A DNA stretch of 64,000 nucleotides from Candidatus Gastranaerophilales bacterium (GTDB lineage: Bacteria; Cyanobacteriota; Vampirovibrionia; Gastranaerophilales; Gastranaerophilaceae), in contig CANQLG010000008.1 of the NCBI GenBank assembly GCA_947624645.1, forward strand, positions 1 to 64,000. Direction: 5' to 3'. A program made the translations under genes and the position numbers. The notes under the pieces are model-generated. The model worked only from the letters and a program-made list of their open reading frames with translations, made no database searches and was not told the DNA's origin. Position 1 is the first letter of the stretch; every line of letters begins with the position of its first letter. Positions 8,120 to 16,593 of the stretch are shown piece after piece.

Positions 8120-9351
8120 TATGCACTCGCCTTTGCTTTTTCGTATTCTTTTTGAACCTCTGCCAATAAATCAGGTATAGGAAGGTTTTGCGGACAGTTT
8201 TTATTACATAATCCGCATTTAATGCATTTATCAGCTTTTTCATTTTCACTTAAGGTTTCATAGTATATTTTTAAGTGAAACGCACTGTTTGTAACTTTAT
8301 ACTGGTTATAAAGAGCAAATATGGCGGGAATATTTATTCCTTTAGGGCAGACCTCCATGCAGTATTTGCAAGCAGTACAGTTTATTTCACCTTGAGATTG
8401 AATAATTTTAGCCATCTCATCGGCAACTTTTATTTCTTCTTCACTCATAGGAGTAAAGTTTTCAAAAGTAGCTATATTTTCTTTCATTTGTTTTAAATTG
8501 CTCATGCCTGATAAAACGGTTACAACATTATTTTGGCTTGCGGCCCATCTTAAACCGAATTCGGCAGGAGTTGCATTCGGATAATTTTCTTTTAATTTTG
8601 CCATAGCCTTTTCGCTTAAATTTACAAGTCCTCCGCCTCTTAAAGGCTCCATTACCGTAACGGGAATACCTAAAGCTTGTACTATATTGTACTGCTCATG
8701 TGCTTTAACTACATCCCAATCCAAATAATTTACCTGCAATTGAGCAAAATCCCATTTGTAATCTTTTACTACCTCTTTTAAAATCTCGGGAGTGCCGTGA
8801 AAAGAGAATCCAAAATATTTAATTAAACCTTCTTCTTTTAATTTATTAAGTTCTTCAACCATTTTAACATTTCTGTACTGCTCAAAAGTATTTAAATTAA
8901 TGTTATGGCACATATAAAAGTCAAAATAATCAACTTGGCATTTTTTTCTTTGTTCGTCAAAAATTTTTCTTACGTCACTTTGTGAATTCATTTTATAAAT
9001 AGGGCTTTTATCCGCTAAAATAAATGAGCTTCTGTCATATTTTTTTAATACTTTGCCGATAGCAGTTTCGGAATTTCCGTCAACGTACATATATGCGGTA
9101 TCAAAATAATTAGCACCGTGGGCAAAAGCGTATTCAGTCATCTTTTCAAGCTCAACCATATCGATTTTATTGCCGTCCATAGGAAGGCGCATGCAGCCAA
9201 AACCAAGCAAAGGTACTTCAATATCTTTATATTTTCTTTTTATAACCTGACCTTCAGATTTAATTAATTTTTCTTTACCGTAGCCTGCTGTCATTAAAGC
9301 AGTACCGCCAAGTGCAAAAATTGAACTTTTAATAAAATCACGACGTTTCAT
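8119..9351 (-). CDS. Tat-exported aldo/keto reductase with C-terminal 2[4Fe-4S] domain (copy 1)
   Basis: A 410-residue oxidoreductase of the COG1453 type. It begins with a twin-arginine signal (MKRRDFIKSS, then a hydrophobic stretch to about residue 23). The aldo/keto reductase barrel (about 40-300) keeps the tetrad Asp84, Tyr89, Lys115 and His149, and a SGMSNLKQMKENI segment typical of the cofactor-phosphate region. The C-terminus has two CX2CX2CX3C motifs (Cys325/328/331/335 and 376/379/382/386). AAGGAG precedes the ATG. It is colinear with the second copy and lies directly upstream of the polyferredoxin and tatAC. Substrate is unknown; a small carbonyl compound is likely from the family. 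Confidence 0.9.
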   Translation of the reverse strand: MKRRDFIKSSIFALGGTALMTAGYGKEKLIKSEGQVIKRKYKDIEVPLLGFGCMRLPMDGNKIDMVELEKMTEYAFAHGANYFDTAYMYVDGNSETAIGKVLKKYDRSSFILADKSPIYKMNSQSDVRKIFDEQRKKCQVDYFDFYMCHNINLNTFEQYRNVKMVEELNKLKEEGLIKYFGFSFHGTPEILKEVVKDYKWDFAQLQVNYLDWDVVKAHEQYNIVQALGIPVTVMEPLRGGGLVNLSEKAMAKLKENYPNATPAEFGLRWAASQNNVVTVLSGMSNLKQMKENIATFENFTPMSEEEIKVADEMAKIIQSQGEINCTACKYCMEVCPKGINIPAIFALYNQYKVTNSAFHLKIYYETLSENEKADKCIKCGLCNKNCPQNLPIPDLLAEVQKEYEKAKASA

Positions 9352-9360
9352 AGTTTCTCC

Positions 9361-10599
9361 TTATTTTATTTTTCCTGATTTTATATCCGAATATAGTGTA
9401 TGAATTTTAGATAATAATTCGGGAATATCTAAATTTTGCGGACAAGTTTTGCTGCAAAGACCGCATTTAATACATTTATCGCCTCTTTCATTTTCATCTA
9501 ACATATTATAACGACCCAAAAAGGCAATATATCTTTTTGGAGGTATAAATTCATTATATAATGATAAGATTACCGGAATATTTATACCTTTAGGGCAGAC
9601 CTCCATGCAGTATTTACAAGCTGTACAGTTTATTTCACTTTCTTCTTTAATTATTGAATTTATTTGTTTTGCTACTTTTTCTTCTTCAGCAGTTATTTTT
9701 TGAAAATTTACAAAGGTATCTATATTTTCTTTTATTTGTTGTAAATTGCTCATGCCGGATAGTACTGTCATAACATTTTCTTTTGAAGCAACCCACCTGA
9801 GTGCAAACTCGGCAGGTGTTGTATCGGGATAGTGTTCTTTTAATTTATTGATAGCTTTATCACTTAATCTGACTAAATTTCCTCCTTTGAGTGGTTCCAT
9901 AACAACAGTCGGAATACCGGCATTTTTTAATATATCATACTGCTGATGTGCTTCTGCTACATCCCAATCAAAGTAATTCATTTGAAGATAGCAGAAATCC
10001 CAGGGATGTTCATTTACAAGTTCTTTTAGCATTTTTGTACTTCCGTGGAATGAAAATCCCGCATATTTTATTTTTTCTTCTTTTTTAAATTCCATTAATT
10101 GATTAAACATTTCATATTTTCTATAATTTTCTATTGTATTTGGTCTGAGAGAGTGAATCATATAAAAGTCGAAATAGCCGACTTTACACTTTCTTAGCTG
10201 TTCTTCAAAGACTCTTCGAACATCTTCTTTTGACCTCATCATTTGGGGGGGGGTCTTATCAGCTAACAAAAAGTCTTTTCGGTGATAATTCTTTAAAACA
10301 TCACCTATCGCATTTTCGGATTTACCGTTTACATACATATATGCCGTATCAAAATAGTTAACACCATGGGTTATGGCATAATCAACCATTTTTTCAAGCT
10401 CAATCATATCAACGTTTTTACCGTCCATAGGAAGTCTTAAACATCCAAGCCCTAGCAAAGGCACCGTGATATTTTTGAATTTTCTTCTCGCAACTTGCTC
10501 TTTTGCTTTATATAATCTTTTTGAAGAACAACCTGTTGTCATTAAAGCAGTTCCGCCAAGTGCGAAAATTGAACTTTTAATAAACTCACGACGTTTCAT
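9361..10599 (-). CDS. Tat-exported aldo/keto reductase with C-terminal 2[4Fe-4S] domain (copy 2)
   Basis: Paralogue of the next gene, 412 residues from the ATG at 10599. That start has GGGAG 7 nt upstream and makes the tetrad fall at the same positions as copy 1 (Asp84, Tyr89, Lys115, His149), as do the Fe-S cysteines (325 to 335 and 376 to 386). A longer start at 10611 is possible. The signal is MKRREFIKSS with a hydrophobic stretch ending TTGCSS; Cys24 replaces Tyr24 of copy 1 and could be a lipidation site, though the lipobox is imperfect. A run of nine C (minus strand, 10253-10245) inside codons 116-119 is striking in so AT-rich a gene. It is the first gene of the operon. Confidence 0.9.
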   Translation of the reverse strand: MKRREFIKSSIFALGGTALMTTGCSSKRLYKAKEQVARRKFKNITVPLLGLGCLRLPMDGKNVDMIELEKMVDYAITHGVNYFDTAYMYVNGKSENAIGDVLKNYHRKDFLLADKTPPQMMRSKEDVRRVFEEQLRKCKVGYFDFYMIHSLRPNTIENYRKYEMFNQLMEFKKEEKIKYAGFSFHGSTKMLKELVNEHPWDFCYLQMNYFDWDVAEAHQQYDILKNAGIPTVVMEPLKGGNLVRLSDKAINKLKEHYPDTTPAEFALRWVASKENVMTVLSGMSNLQQIKENIDTFVNFQKITAEEEKVAKQINSIIKEESEINCTACKYCMEVCPKGINIPVILSLYNEFIPPKRYIAFLGRYNMLDENERGDKCIKCGLCSKTCPQNLDIPELLSKIHTLYSDIKSGKIK

Positions 10600-10627
10600 A
10601 TCATCTCCCATTTATGCTTATAACTAT

Positions 10628-10656
10628 TTTATATGTTGAGAGTAACTATAAGTCAA
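10628..10656 (-). promoter_or_regulatory. Sigma-70-type promoter of the redox/Tat operon
   Basis: On the minus strand a TTGACT -35 box (10656-10651), a 17-bp spacer and a TATAAA -10 box (10633-10628) lie about 30 bp before the start at 10599. CTTATA (10617-10622) and TATAAG (10647-10652) form inverted arms around the -10 box and may be an operator; that last point is speculative. Confidence 0.65.
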
Positions 10657-10666
10657 GAATTAATTA

Positions 10667-10694
10667 TTCACACTAAAAAGATTTATGATAAAAT
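10667..10694 (+). promoter_or_regulatory. Candidate promoter of the mur cluster
   Basis: TTCACA (10667-10672), a 16-bp spacer and TAAAAT (10689-10694) lie 22 nt before the murF ATG. The match is moderate. It is divergent from the promoter of the redox/Tat operon, the two sharing a 100-bp gap. Confidence 0.45.
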
Positions 10695-10715
10695 TATTTA
10701 TGAATTGGGGATAAA

Positions 10716-12035
10716 ATGAAACTTGGTTTAAGTGAGATTATACAAGCTGCACAGGCGCAAATTATAAAATCCGTTGCGGATGATGGATTATTTGGATTTT
10801 CTACCGATACAAGAACAATAAATGAAGGTGAAATATATATTCCGCTTAAAGGTGAAGCTTTTGACGGCGAAAATTTTATTGAAAATGCTGTTTCTTCAGG
10901 TGCCATAGGATATTTTACAACAGATAAGACAAAGGTTGTAGATAATGCAAAAATTATACTGCTTGTTAAAGATACTAAAGAAGCTTATTTAAAACTTGCT
11001 AATTATTACAAAAATAAAATTAATCCATATACTATCGCAATAACCGGAAGCAGCGGAAAAACCACCGTAAAAGAAATGATGTTCAGTGTATTTAAATGTA
11101 TAGGTAAAACGGTTAAATCAAATTTAAATCACAATAACGAAATAGGTTTATGTCAAACACTTTCTTCATTGGAAAAAGATACTAAATACTTAATCGTAGA
11201 AATGGGAATGAGAGGTTTTGGCGAAATTGAGCTATTGTCAAAGTATGCACAGCCTGATATTGCGGTTATAGTTAATACGGGTAGTGCCCATATAGGTAGA
11301 TTGGGCTCACTTTTAAATATTGCCAAAGCTAAATTTGAAATAACAAAATACCTTAATCTTAACGGTGTATTAATTGCTCATGATAACCCTCTGATTAAAC
11401 AAGTTAATGATAATAAGCATAAAACAATATATTTTAGCCTTTCTGATGAAAACCTGATAATAAAGGAAATGACTTCAAAGTCTTGCAGTTTTAATTATAA
11501 AGGCTTTGACTACAAATTGAATGTTGCGGGAGAACATAATATACAAAATGCCCTGAGTGTTATAGAAGCAGGTCTATTTTCAGGGATTCAACCCGATATT
11601 ATTGCTAAAGGTTTATCTGAATTTTCTCCTATCGAAAAAAGATGGGATATTGAAGAAATTAAAGGTTTTAAAATTATTAATGACAGTTATAATTCAAATC
11701 CTGAATCTGTCAAGGCTGCAATAAAAACATTCTTGGATTATACTCCATCACCAAAAAGCATTGTACTTGGTGATATGGGAGAATTAGGATTGAATGAAGA
11801 AGAGTATCACACTCAAACAGGTAATTTTTTAGAGCAATTCAACTGTGATTATCTGTTAACAGTCGGCAATTTAGCTAAATTTATTACACCTAAAAATATA
11901 AAAACAATACATCTTGAAAATAATCTTGAAGCTGCCGATTATATAAAAACTCATTTTCCAAAAGGTTCTAATGTTCTTTTAAAGGCATCAAGATTTATGA
12001 AATTTGAACAAATTCTTGAGGAGTTAAGAAAATAA
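10716..12035 (+). CDS. murF: UDP-MurNAc-tripeptide-D-Ala-D-Ala ligase
   Basis: Cytosolic Mur ligase that adds the D-Ala-D-Ala dipeptide to complete the UDP-MurNAc-pentapeptide, using ATP. At 439 residues the length is normal. The N-terminal domain contains the STDTRTINEGEIYIPLKGE pattern of MurF, the P-loop is ITGSSGKTTVKEM at about 109-121, and the C-terminal domain has NDSYNSNPESVKAAI and VLGDMGELG. GGGG precedes the ATG. It leads a tight cluster murF-mraY-murD-ftsW-murG-folC, and its stop overlaps the mraY start by one base. Confidence 0.95.
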   Translation: MKLGLSEIIQAAQAQIIKSVADDGLFGFSTDTRTINEGEIYIPLKGEAFDGENFIENAVSSGAIGYFTTDKTKVVDNAKIILLVKDTKEAYLKLANYYKNKINPYTIAITGSSGKTTVKEMMFSVFKCIGKTVKSNLNHNNEIGLCQTLSSLEKDTKYLIVEMGMRGFGEIELLSKYAQPDIAVIVNTGSAHIGRLGSLLNIAKAKFEITKYLNLNGVLIAHDNPLIKQVNDNKHKTIYFSLSDENLIIKEMTSKSCSFNYKGFDYKLNVAGEHNIQNALSVIEAGLFSGIQPDIIAKGLSEFSPIEKRWDIEEIKGFKIINDSYNSNPESVKAAIKTFLDYTPSPKSIVLGDMGELGLNEEEYHTQTGNFLEQFNCDYLLTVGNLAKFITPKNIKTIHLENNLEAADYIKTHFPKGSNVLLKASRFMKFEQILEELRK

Positions 12036-13009
12036 TGGAATTTAACGTATTAATAATAGTTTCGATGCTTGTTTCACTTGTATTAACGCTTTTATTCGGG
12101 GTTGTTTATATAGAGTTTTTGAAAAAAAGAATGTATACTCAATATATTTTGTCTGATGCACCCGAAACTCATGCACAAAAAGCAGGTACACCTACAACGG
12201 GCGGAGTTTTTATTGTATTACCTGTTATAGCAGCTTCAATTGCAGCTTTGACAATGAACCAGACTCTAACTCCCGAAGCATTGATTGTTCTTATGACTTT
12301 TATGTTTTTTATGCTTGCAGGCTTAACTGATGATATAGGAAAAATCAGGCACAAGGCGAATAAAGCCGGACTTACACCCAGAAATAAACTGTTTTTACAA
12401 ATAGCTATTTCTATATTGCCCTCCGTATACATGACTTTATCGGGTCAAACATATTTAAATATCGGACAATTCAGTTTTGATTTGTGGTATTTTTATCCGA
12501 TATTTGTAATAATATATATGACAGGTGTATCTAATGCCGTTAATTTAACAGACGGATTGGACGGTTTAGCATCATCAATTATATCAATAGCAATGCTTGC
12601 TTGTACTGTCATTTGCGTTATATCGGGTCATATAGATTTAGCAATAATTTCCGCAGCAACATTAGGTTCTGCAATCGGATTTTTATATTTTAACAGACAT
12701 CCTGCTAAAGTATTTATGGGAGATACAGGTTCTCTTGCATTAGGCGGATTATTGGGAACTCTTGCCGTTATGGGTAAATTTGAATTGTGGGTTTTGTTAA
12801 TCGGTATTATATTTTGTATAGAAACGTTATCGGTTATTATTCAGGTTGCAAGTTTTAAACTTACCGGTAAACGAGTATTTAAAATGAGTCCGATTCATCA
12901 TCATTTTGAACTGTCAGGCTGGAGTGAAAACAAGATAGTTTTGGTATTTTCTCTTGTAAGTTTGATATTTTGTACAATAGCAGCAGTATTATTCGGAATT
13001 TTATGGTAA
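12035..13009 (+). CDS. mraY: Phospho-MurNAc-pentapeptide transferase
   Basis: Integral membrane enzyme that transfers phospho-MurNAc-pentapeptide to undecaprenyl phosphate, forming lipid I. The 324-residue chain has about ten hydrophobic segments. Signatures present are TPTTGGVFIVLP, the LTDDIGK aspartates, NAVNLTDGLDGLA, MGDTGSLALGG and the C-terminal SPIHHHFELSGW histidine motif. It follows murF through a TAATG overlap and precedes murD by 6 nt. Slightly shorter than the Escherichia coli form but complete. Confidence 0.96.
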   Translation: MEFNVLIIVSMLVSLVLTLLFGVVYIEFLKKRMYTQYILSDAPETHAQKAGTPTTGGVFIVLPVIAASIAALTMNQTLTPEALIVLMTFMFFMLAGLTDDIGKIRHKANKAGLTPRNKLFLQIAISILPSVYMTLSGQTYLNIGQFSFDLWYFYPIFVIIYMTGVSNAVNLTDGLDGLASSIISIAMLACTVICVISGHIDLAIISAATLGSAIGFLYFNRHPAKVFMGDTGSLALGGLLGTLAVMGKFELWVLLIGIIFCIETLSVIIQVASFKLTGKRVFKMSPIHHHFELSGWSENKIVLVFSLVSLIFCTIAAVLFGILW

Positions 13010-13015
13010 AAAATT

Positions 13016-14368
13016 ATGAAAAGAAAATGGACAGATAAAAAAGTATTAATATTAGGACTATCAAAAAGCGGAGTAGCAGCGGCACAATATTTATCTTCAA
13101 AAGGTGCGGATTGTTTTATAACCGAAGCAAAACCGCTTCAGGAAAAAGATAAAGAGCTTGTGGCAAATCTTGAAAAAGAGGGTATAAAAGTTGAAACAGG
13201 CGCTCACAGTGATGAATTTATTAATGATTCGTATCTTGCAATAACAAGCCCGGGGATTCCGCCTAAAAGTGAGATATTTTCAAGACTTAAAGAAAAAAAT
13301 ATTCAAATAATCGGTGAAGTTGAACTTGCATATTTGGAGGCTAATGCCCCTTTTATAGCCATTACGGGTACAAACGGAAAAACAACCACGACGTTTTTAA
13401 CTTCCCACATATTAAACAGCGAATATAATGCACCCGTATGCGGAAATATAGGTGTTCCTCCTACTTCATTGATTGATAAAAATCCTGATTATTACGTATG
13501 TGAGGTTAGCTCATTTCAACTGGCAAGCGCACCCACATTCAAACCTCAAATTGCTTGTTTTTTAACCTTTACTCCTGACCATTTGGATTGGCATGGCGGG
13601 ATTGATAATTATTTTGAAGCAAAAATCAGCCTGTTTAAAGATTATAAGCAGCCTATGTATGCCGTATTTTCAGGCGCAGATGAAAAAATCTATAATTTTG
13701 CGCTTAATTATAACGGTGAAAAATATATATATGCTAAAGAGCTTGATAAAAATTGCTGTTTTATTAAAAACAATGCTGTTTATTTTAAACACAATAAAGA
13801 AGAAGAAATTATTAAACTAAGTGAGATTCCGCTTGTAGGTGAACACAATTGGCAAAATACAATGTGCGCAATTATTGTAGCTAAATTAACGGGAATTTCA
13901 AATGAAACCATAAGACAGCAAATAATGTCATTTAAACCCGTTGAACACAGAATTGAATATACGGCAGCAGTAAACGGTAAAACTTTTTATAATGATTCAA
14001 AAGCAACAAATCCCGAAGCATCTTTTGTTGCAATTAAAGCCTTTAAAGGCAAAACATTGACGCTTATTGCAGGGGGCAGAGATAAAAATACGGATTTAAC
14101 GGAGTTTTGCAAAGATTATGTTAATAAATACGTTAATACCGCAATTTTAATAGGTGAAGCAGCTCAAAGATTTAGAGAAAATATGGAAAAAAACGGATTT
14201 TCTAACATAATAAACGCAAATTCACTTGAAGAAGCGGTTGATATTTCTTTAACTTTAGATAATGAAATAGTTTTGCTTTCACCTGCTTGTGCAAGTTATG
14301 ATATGTTCAACAGTTATGAACACCGTGGAGAAGTATTTAAAAATTATGTCCAATCTAAATTACAATGA
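13016..14368 (+). CDS. murD: UDP-MurNAc-L-Ala:D-Glu ligase
   Basis: Cytosolic Mur ligase adding D-glutamate to UDP-MurNAc-L-Ala. The chain of 450 residues has the three Mur domains: an N-terminal Rossmann part with LILGLSKSGVAAA, the P-loop AITGTNGKTTTT at about 117-128, the HLDWHGG metal/substrate region, and the C-terminal NDSKATNPEASF and LIAGGRDKN motifs. The last 23 bp overlap ftsW. Ligases for the first and third stem residues (murC, murE) are not in this window. Confidence 0.95.
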   Translation: MKRKWTDKKVLILGLSKSGVAAAQYLSSKGADCFITEAKPLQEKDKELVANLEKEGIKVETGAHSDEFINDSYLAITSPGIPPKSEIFSRLKEKNIQIIGEVELAYLEANAPFIAITGTNGKTTTTFLTSHILNSEYNAPVCGNIGVPPTSLIDKNPDYYVCEVSSFQLASAPTFKPQIACFLTFTPDHLDWHGGIDNYFEAKISLFKDYKQPMYAVFSGADEKIYNFALNYNGEKYIYAKELDKNCCFIKNNAVYFKHNKEEEIIKLSEIPLVGEHNWQNTMCAIIVAKLTGISNETIRQQIMSFKPVEHRIEYTAAVNGKTFYNDSKATNPEASFVAIKAFKGKTLTLIAGGRDKNTDLTEFCKDYVNKYVNTAILIGEAAQRFRENMEKNGFSNIINANSLEEAVDISLTLDNEIVLLSPACASYDMFNSYEHRGEVFKNYVQSKLQ

Positions 14369-15482
14369 ACAAAATCAAATTCAACAACCCAATGTAATTC
14401 TGTCACCTTATGACAGTACACTGACTTTTATAGTTTTGTTTCTTATTATAATAGGATTTTTGGCAATATTTTCCGCAGGAGCACCAAAATGTATTATACA
14501 AGGTACTCATTCCGCATTTTTTGTTTTAAGGCAGTTTATATGGTTTATTTTGGGCTGTATAGCAATGTTTACCATAAGCAAATTCAATTATAAAGCATTG
14601 GATAAGATTGCCTTGCCTTTTGCTTGGATAATAATAGGTTTATTATTAGCGGTACATTTTTTTGGTACGACCGTAAACGGCGCTACAAGATGGCTTACTT
14701 TGGGTCCGATTCAATTTCAGCCGTCAGAAGCAGCGAAATTATCCGTTATAATACTTCTTTCTTCCGCTTTTTCACGTGATATTAATATTCTCAATTCAAA
14801 AATGTTTAAGTATTACATTCCAATTGTAATAATGCTGGGGTTAATATTTAAACAGCCAAACCTTAGTATGGTAATGATTTTGTGCGCATCCTCTTTGTTT
14901 ATGTATTTTGCGGCAGGTGGAAGCCTTAAAATTATATTTTCTACAATAATAATGGGGGCTTTCGGATTAACATTTGCAATCCGTTCATTTCAAAAACAAA
15001 GAATTATGATTTGGCTTAATCCCGAATCTGATCCTTATGGCAGCGGATATAATATAATCCAATCCATGCTTGCTTTTGTTGCAGGCGGGTTTTTTGGTGA
15101 GGGATACGGTAATTCAGTTCAAAAACTCGGATGGCTGCCTGAGGGTCATACTGACTTTATTTTTGCTGTTTTTGCCGAAGAATTCGGTTTTATTGGCTGC
15201 CTGTTAATTATAGGATTATTTATTGCTTTCTTACAAAGAGGACTTATTATTTCCAACCATTGTGAAGATGTTTTCGGCAAATTGCTTGCAGGAGGAATTA
15301 CGGTTTCTATCTGTATTCAAGCATTCATTAATATTTGCGTTGCAAGCTCAATGCTTCCCGCAACAGGTGTTCCTCTGCCCTTTATAAGCTATGGCGGTAC
15401 ATCTTTATTTATTACCATGTGTATGATTGGTGTTTTATTAAATATTTCCAAAAAAAGAATAAGAAGGTTGCCAAATGTCTAA
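14346..15482 (+). CDS. ftsW: Septal peptidoglycan polymerase FtsW (SEDS family)
   Basis: Multi-spanning SEDS glycosyltransferase that polymerises lipid II at the division septum together with a class B penicillin-binding protein. About 378 residues from the ATG at 14346 (MSNLNYNEQ). This start has GGAG upstream, and the longer frame upstream would run deep into murD. Signatures include GATRWLTLGPIQFQPSE with the functionally important region after it, GYGNSVQKLGWLPEGHTDFIFAVFAEEFG, and LPFISYGGTS near the end. Position between murD and murG favours FtsW over RodA. Confidence 0.93.
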   Translation: MSNLNYNEQNQIQQPNVILSPYDSTLTFIVLFLIIIGFLAIFSAGAPKCIIQGTHSAFFVLRQFIWFILGCIAMFTISKFNYKALDKIALPFAWIIIGLLLAVHFFGTTVNGATRWLTLGPIQFQPSEAAKLSVIILLSSAFSRDINILNSKMFKYYIPIVIMLGLIFKQPNLSMVMILCASSLFMYFAAGGSLKIIFSTIIMGAFGLTFAIRSFQKQRIMIWLNPESDPYGSGYNIIQSMLAFVAGGFFGEGYGNSVQKLGWLPEGHTDFIFAVFAEEFGFIGCLLIIGLFIAFLQRGLIISNHCEDVFGKLLAGGITVSICIQAFINICVASSMLPATGVPLPFISYGGTSLFITMCMIGVLLNISKKRIRRLPNV

Positions 15483-16593
15483 TAAAACTTACTTTATTTC
15501 AGGCGGCGGAACGGGGGGACATATTTATCCCGCTTTTACTATCGTTGATGCGCTGCTTAAAGAAACAGATACAGATAAAATTTATTTTATCGGAAACCCT
15601 AATAATCTTGAATTTGAAATCGCTAAAAATTACCCTCAAGTCAATTTTTTACCGGTTATTGTTTCAGGTATGCCCAGAAAAGTCGGTTTAGGTTTTGTAA
15701 AGTGGTTAATACAATTCATTTTGGCATTTTTTAAAGCTGCCGGCTATTTAAAAAAATATAAACCCGATGCTATTTTTACTACCGGAGGTTATGTTTCCGC
15801 ACCTATTGTTACTGCCGCAATTACTCTTAAAAGACCGTATATGATTCATGATTGTGATTCGGTCCCCGGCATGGTATCTAAACTTGCCGCTCCTAATGCA
15901 AAAATAGTTTCGGTTGCTTTTGAAAATTCCAAAAAATTCCTTAAGTCAAACAACATTATATATAACGGAAATCCCGTCAGAGATGCCTTTTTTACTGTCA
16001 CTAAAGATGAGGCAAGAAAAAAATTAAATATTCCCTCTCAGCAAAAAGTTATATTTGCAATGGGCGGTTCTCAAGGTGCTAAAACCATTAATTCTGCCAT
16101 GATTGAGCTTATAAAACCTTTAAGTGAAGATATGAATAATTTTGTAATTCTTCAGACGGGTAAGAAAAATTTTGATGAAACACTATGTGAGCTTGAAAAA
16201 ATTTATCCCGAATATAAAAATGATCACAATTTTATTATAAAACCTTATTTTGATGAAATGGTTTATCCTTTAAAATCTGCGGATTTGGTAATCGCACGGG
16301 CAGGTTCATTAAGTTTGACGGAGATTATTCAATGTCATTTAGCTTCAATATTAATTCCATATCCTTATGCAGCGCAAGATCATCAAAGAAAAAACGCCAA
16401 AGAAATGACGGATAAAGGCGTTTCTCTTTATCTTGAGGATTCGGAATGTAATAAAAACAGTCTTCTTGAAAAAATTCTGGAAATCATAAATGATGATAAT
16501 AAACTTTTATCAATGCAAAAAAAGGCTTCGGAACTTGCTAAAAATAATCCGACTGAAGAAATAATTAAACAATTGAAAAGCACTATAAAATGA
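15475..16593 (+). CDS. murG: Lipid II synthase (UDP-GlcNAc transferase)
   Basis: Peripheral membrane GT-B enzyme that adds GlcNAc to lipid I. The chain is 372 residues. The N-terminal SGGGTGGHIYPA loop, the MIHDCDSVPGMVSKL region, NGNPVR, the donor-binding MGGSQGAKTIN loop, ARAGSLSLTEI and IPYPYAAQDHQRKNA are all family features. It overlaps the ftsW end by 8 bp and the folC start by 4 bp. The usual acceptor-site HE of many MurG proteins reads HD here, a conservative change. Confidence 0.95.
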   Translation: MSNKTYFISGGGTGGHIYPAFTIVDALLKETDTDKIYFIGNPNNLEFEIAKNYPQVNFLPVIVSGMPRKVGLGFVKWLIQFILAFFKAAGYLKKYKPDAIFTTGGYVSAPIVTAAITLKRPYMIHDCDSVPGMVSKLAAPNAKIVSVAFENSKKFLKSNNIIYNGNPVRDAFFTVTKDEARKKLNIPSQQKVIFAMGGSQGAKTINSAMIELIKPLSEDMNNFVILQTGKKNFDETLCELEKIYPEYKNDHNFIIKPYFDEMVYPLKSADLVIARAGSLSLTEIIQCHLASILIPYPYAAQDHQRKNAKEMTDKGVSLYLEDSECNKNSLLEKILEIINDDNKLLSMQKKASELAKNNPTEEIIKQLKSTIK

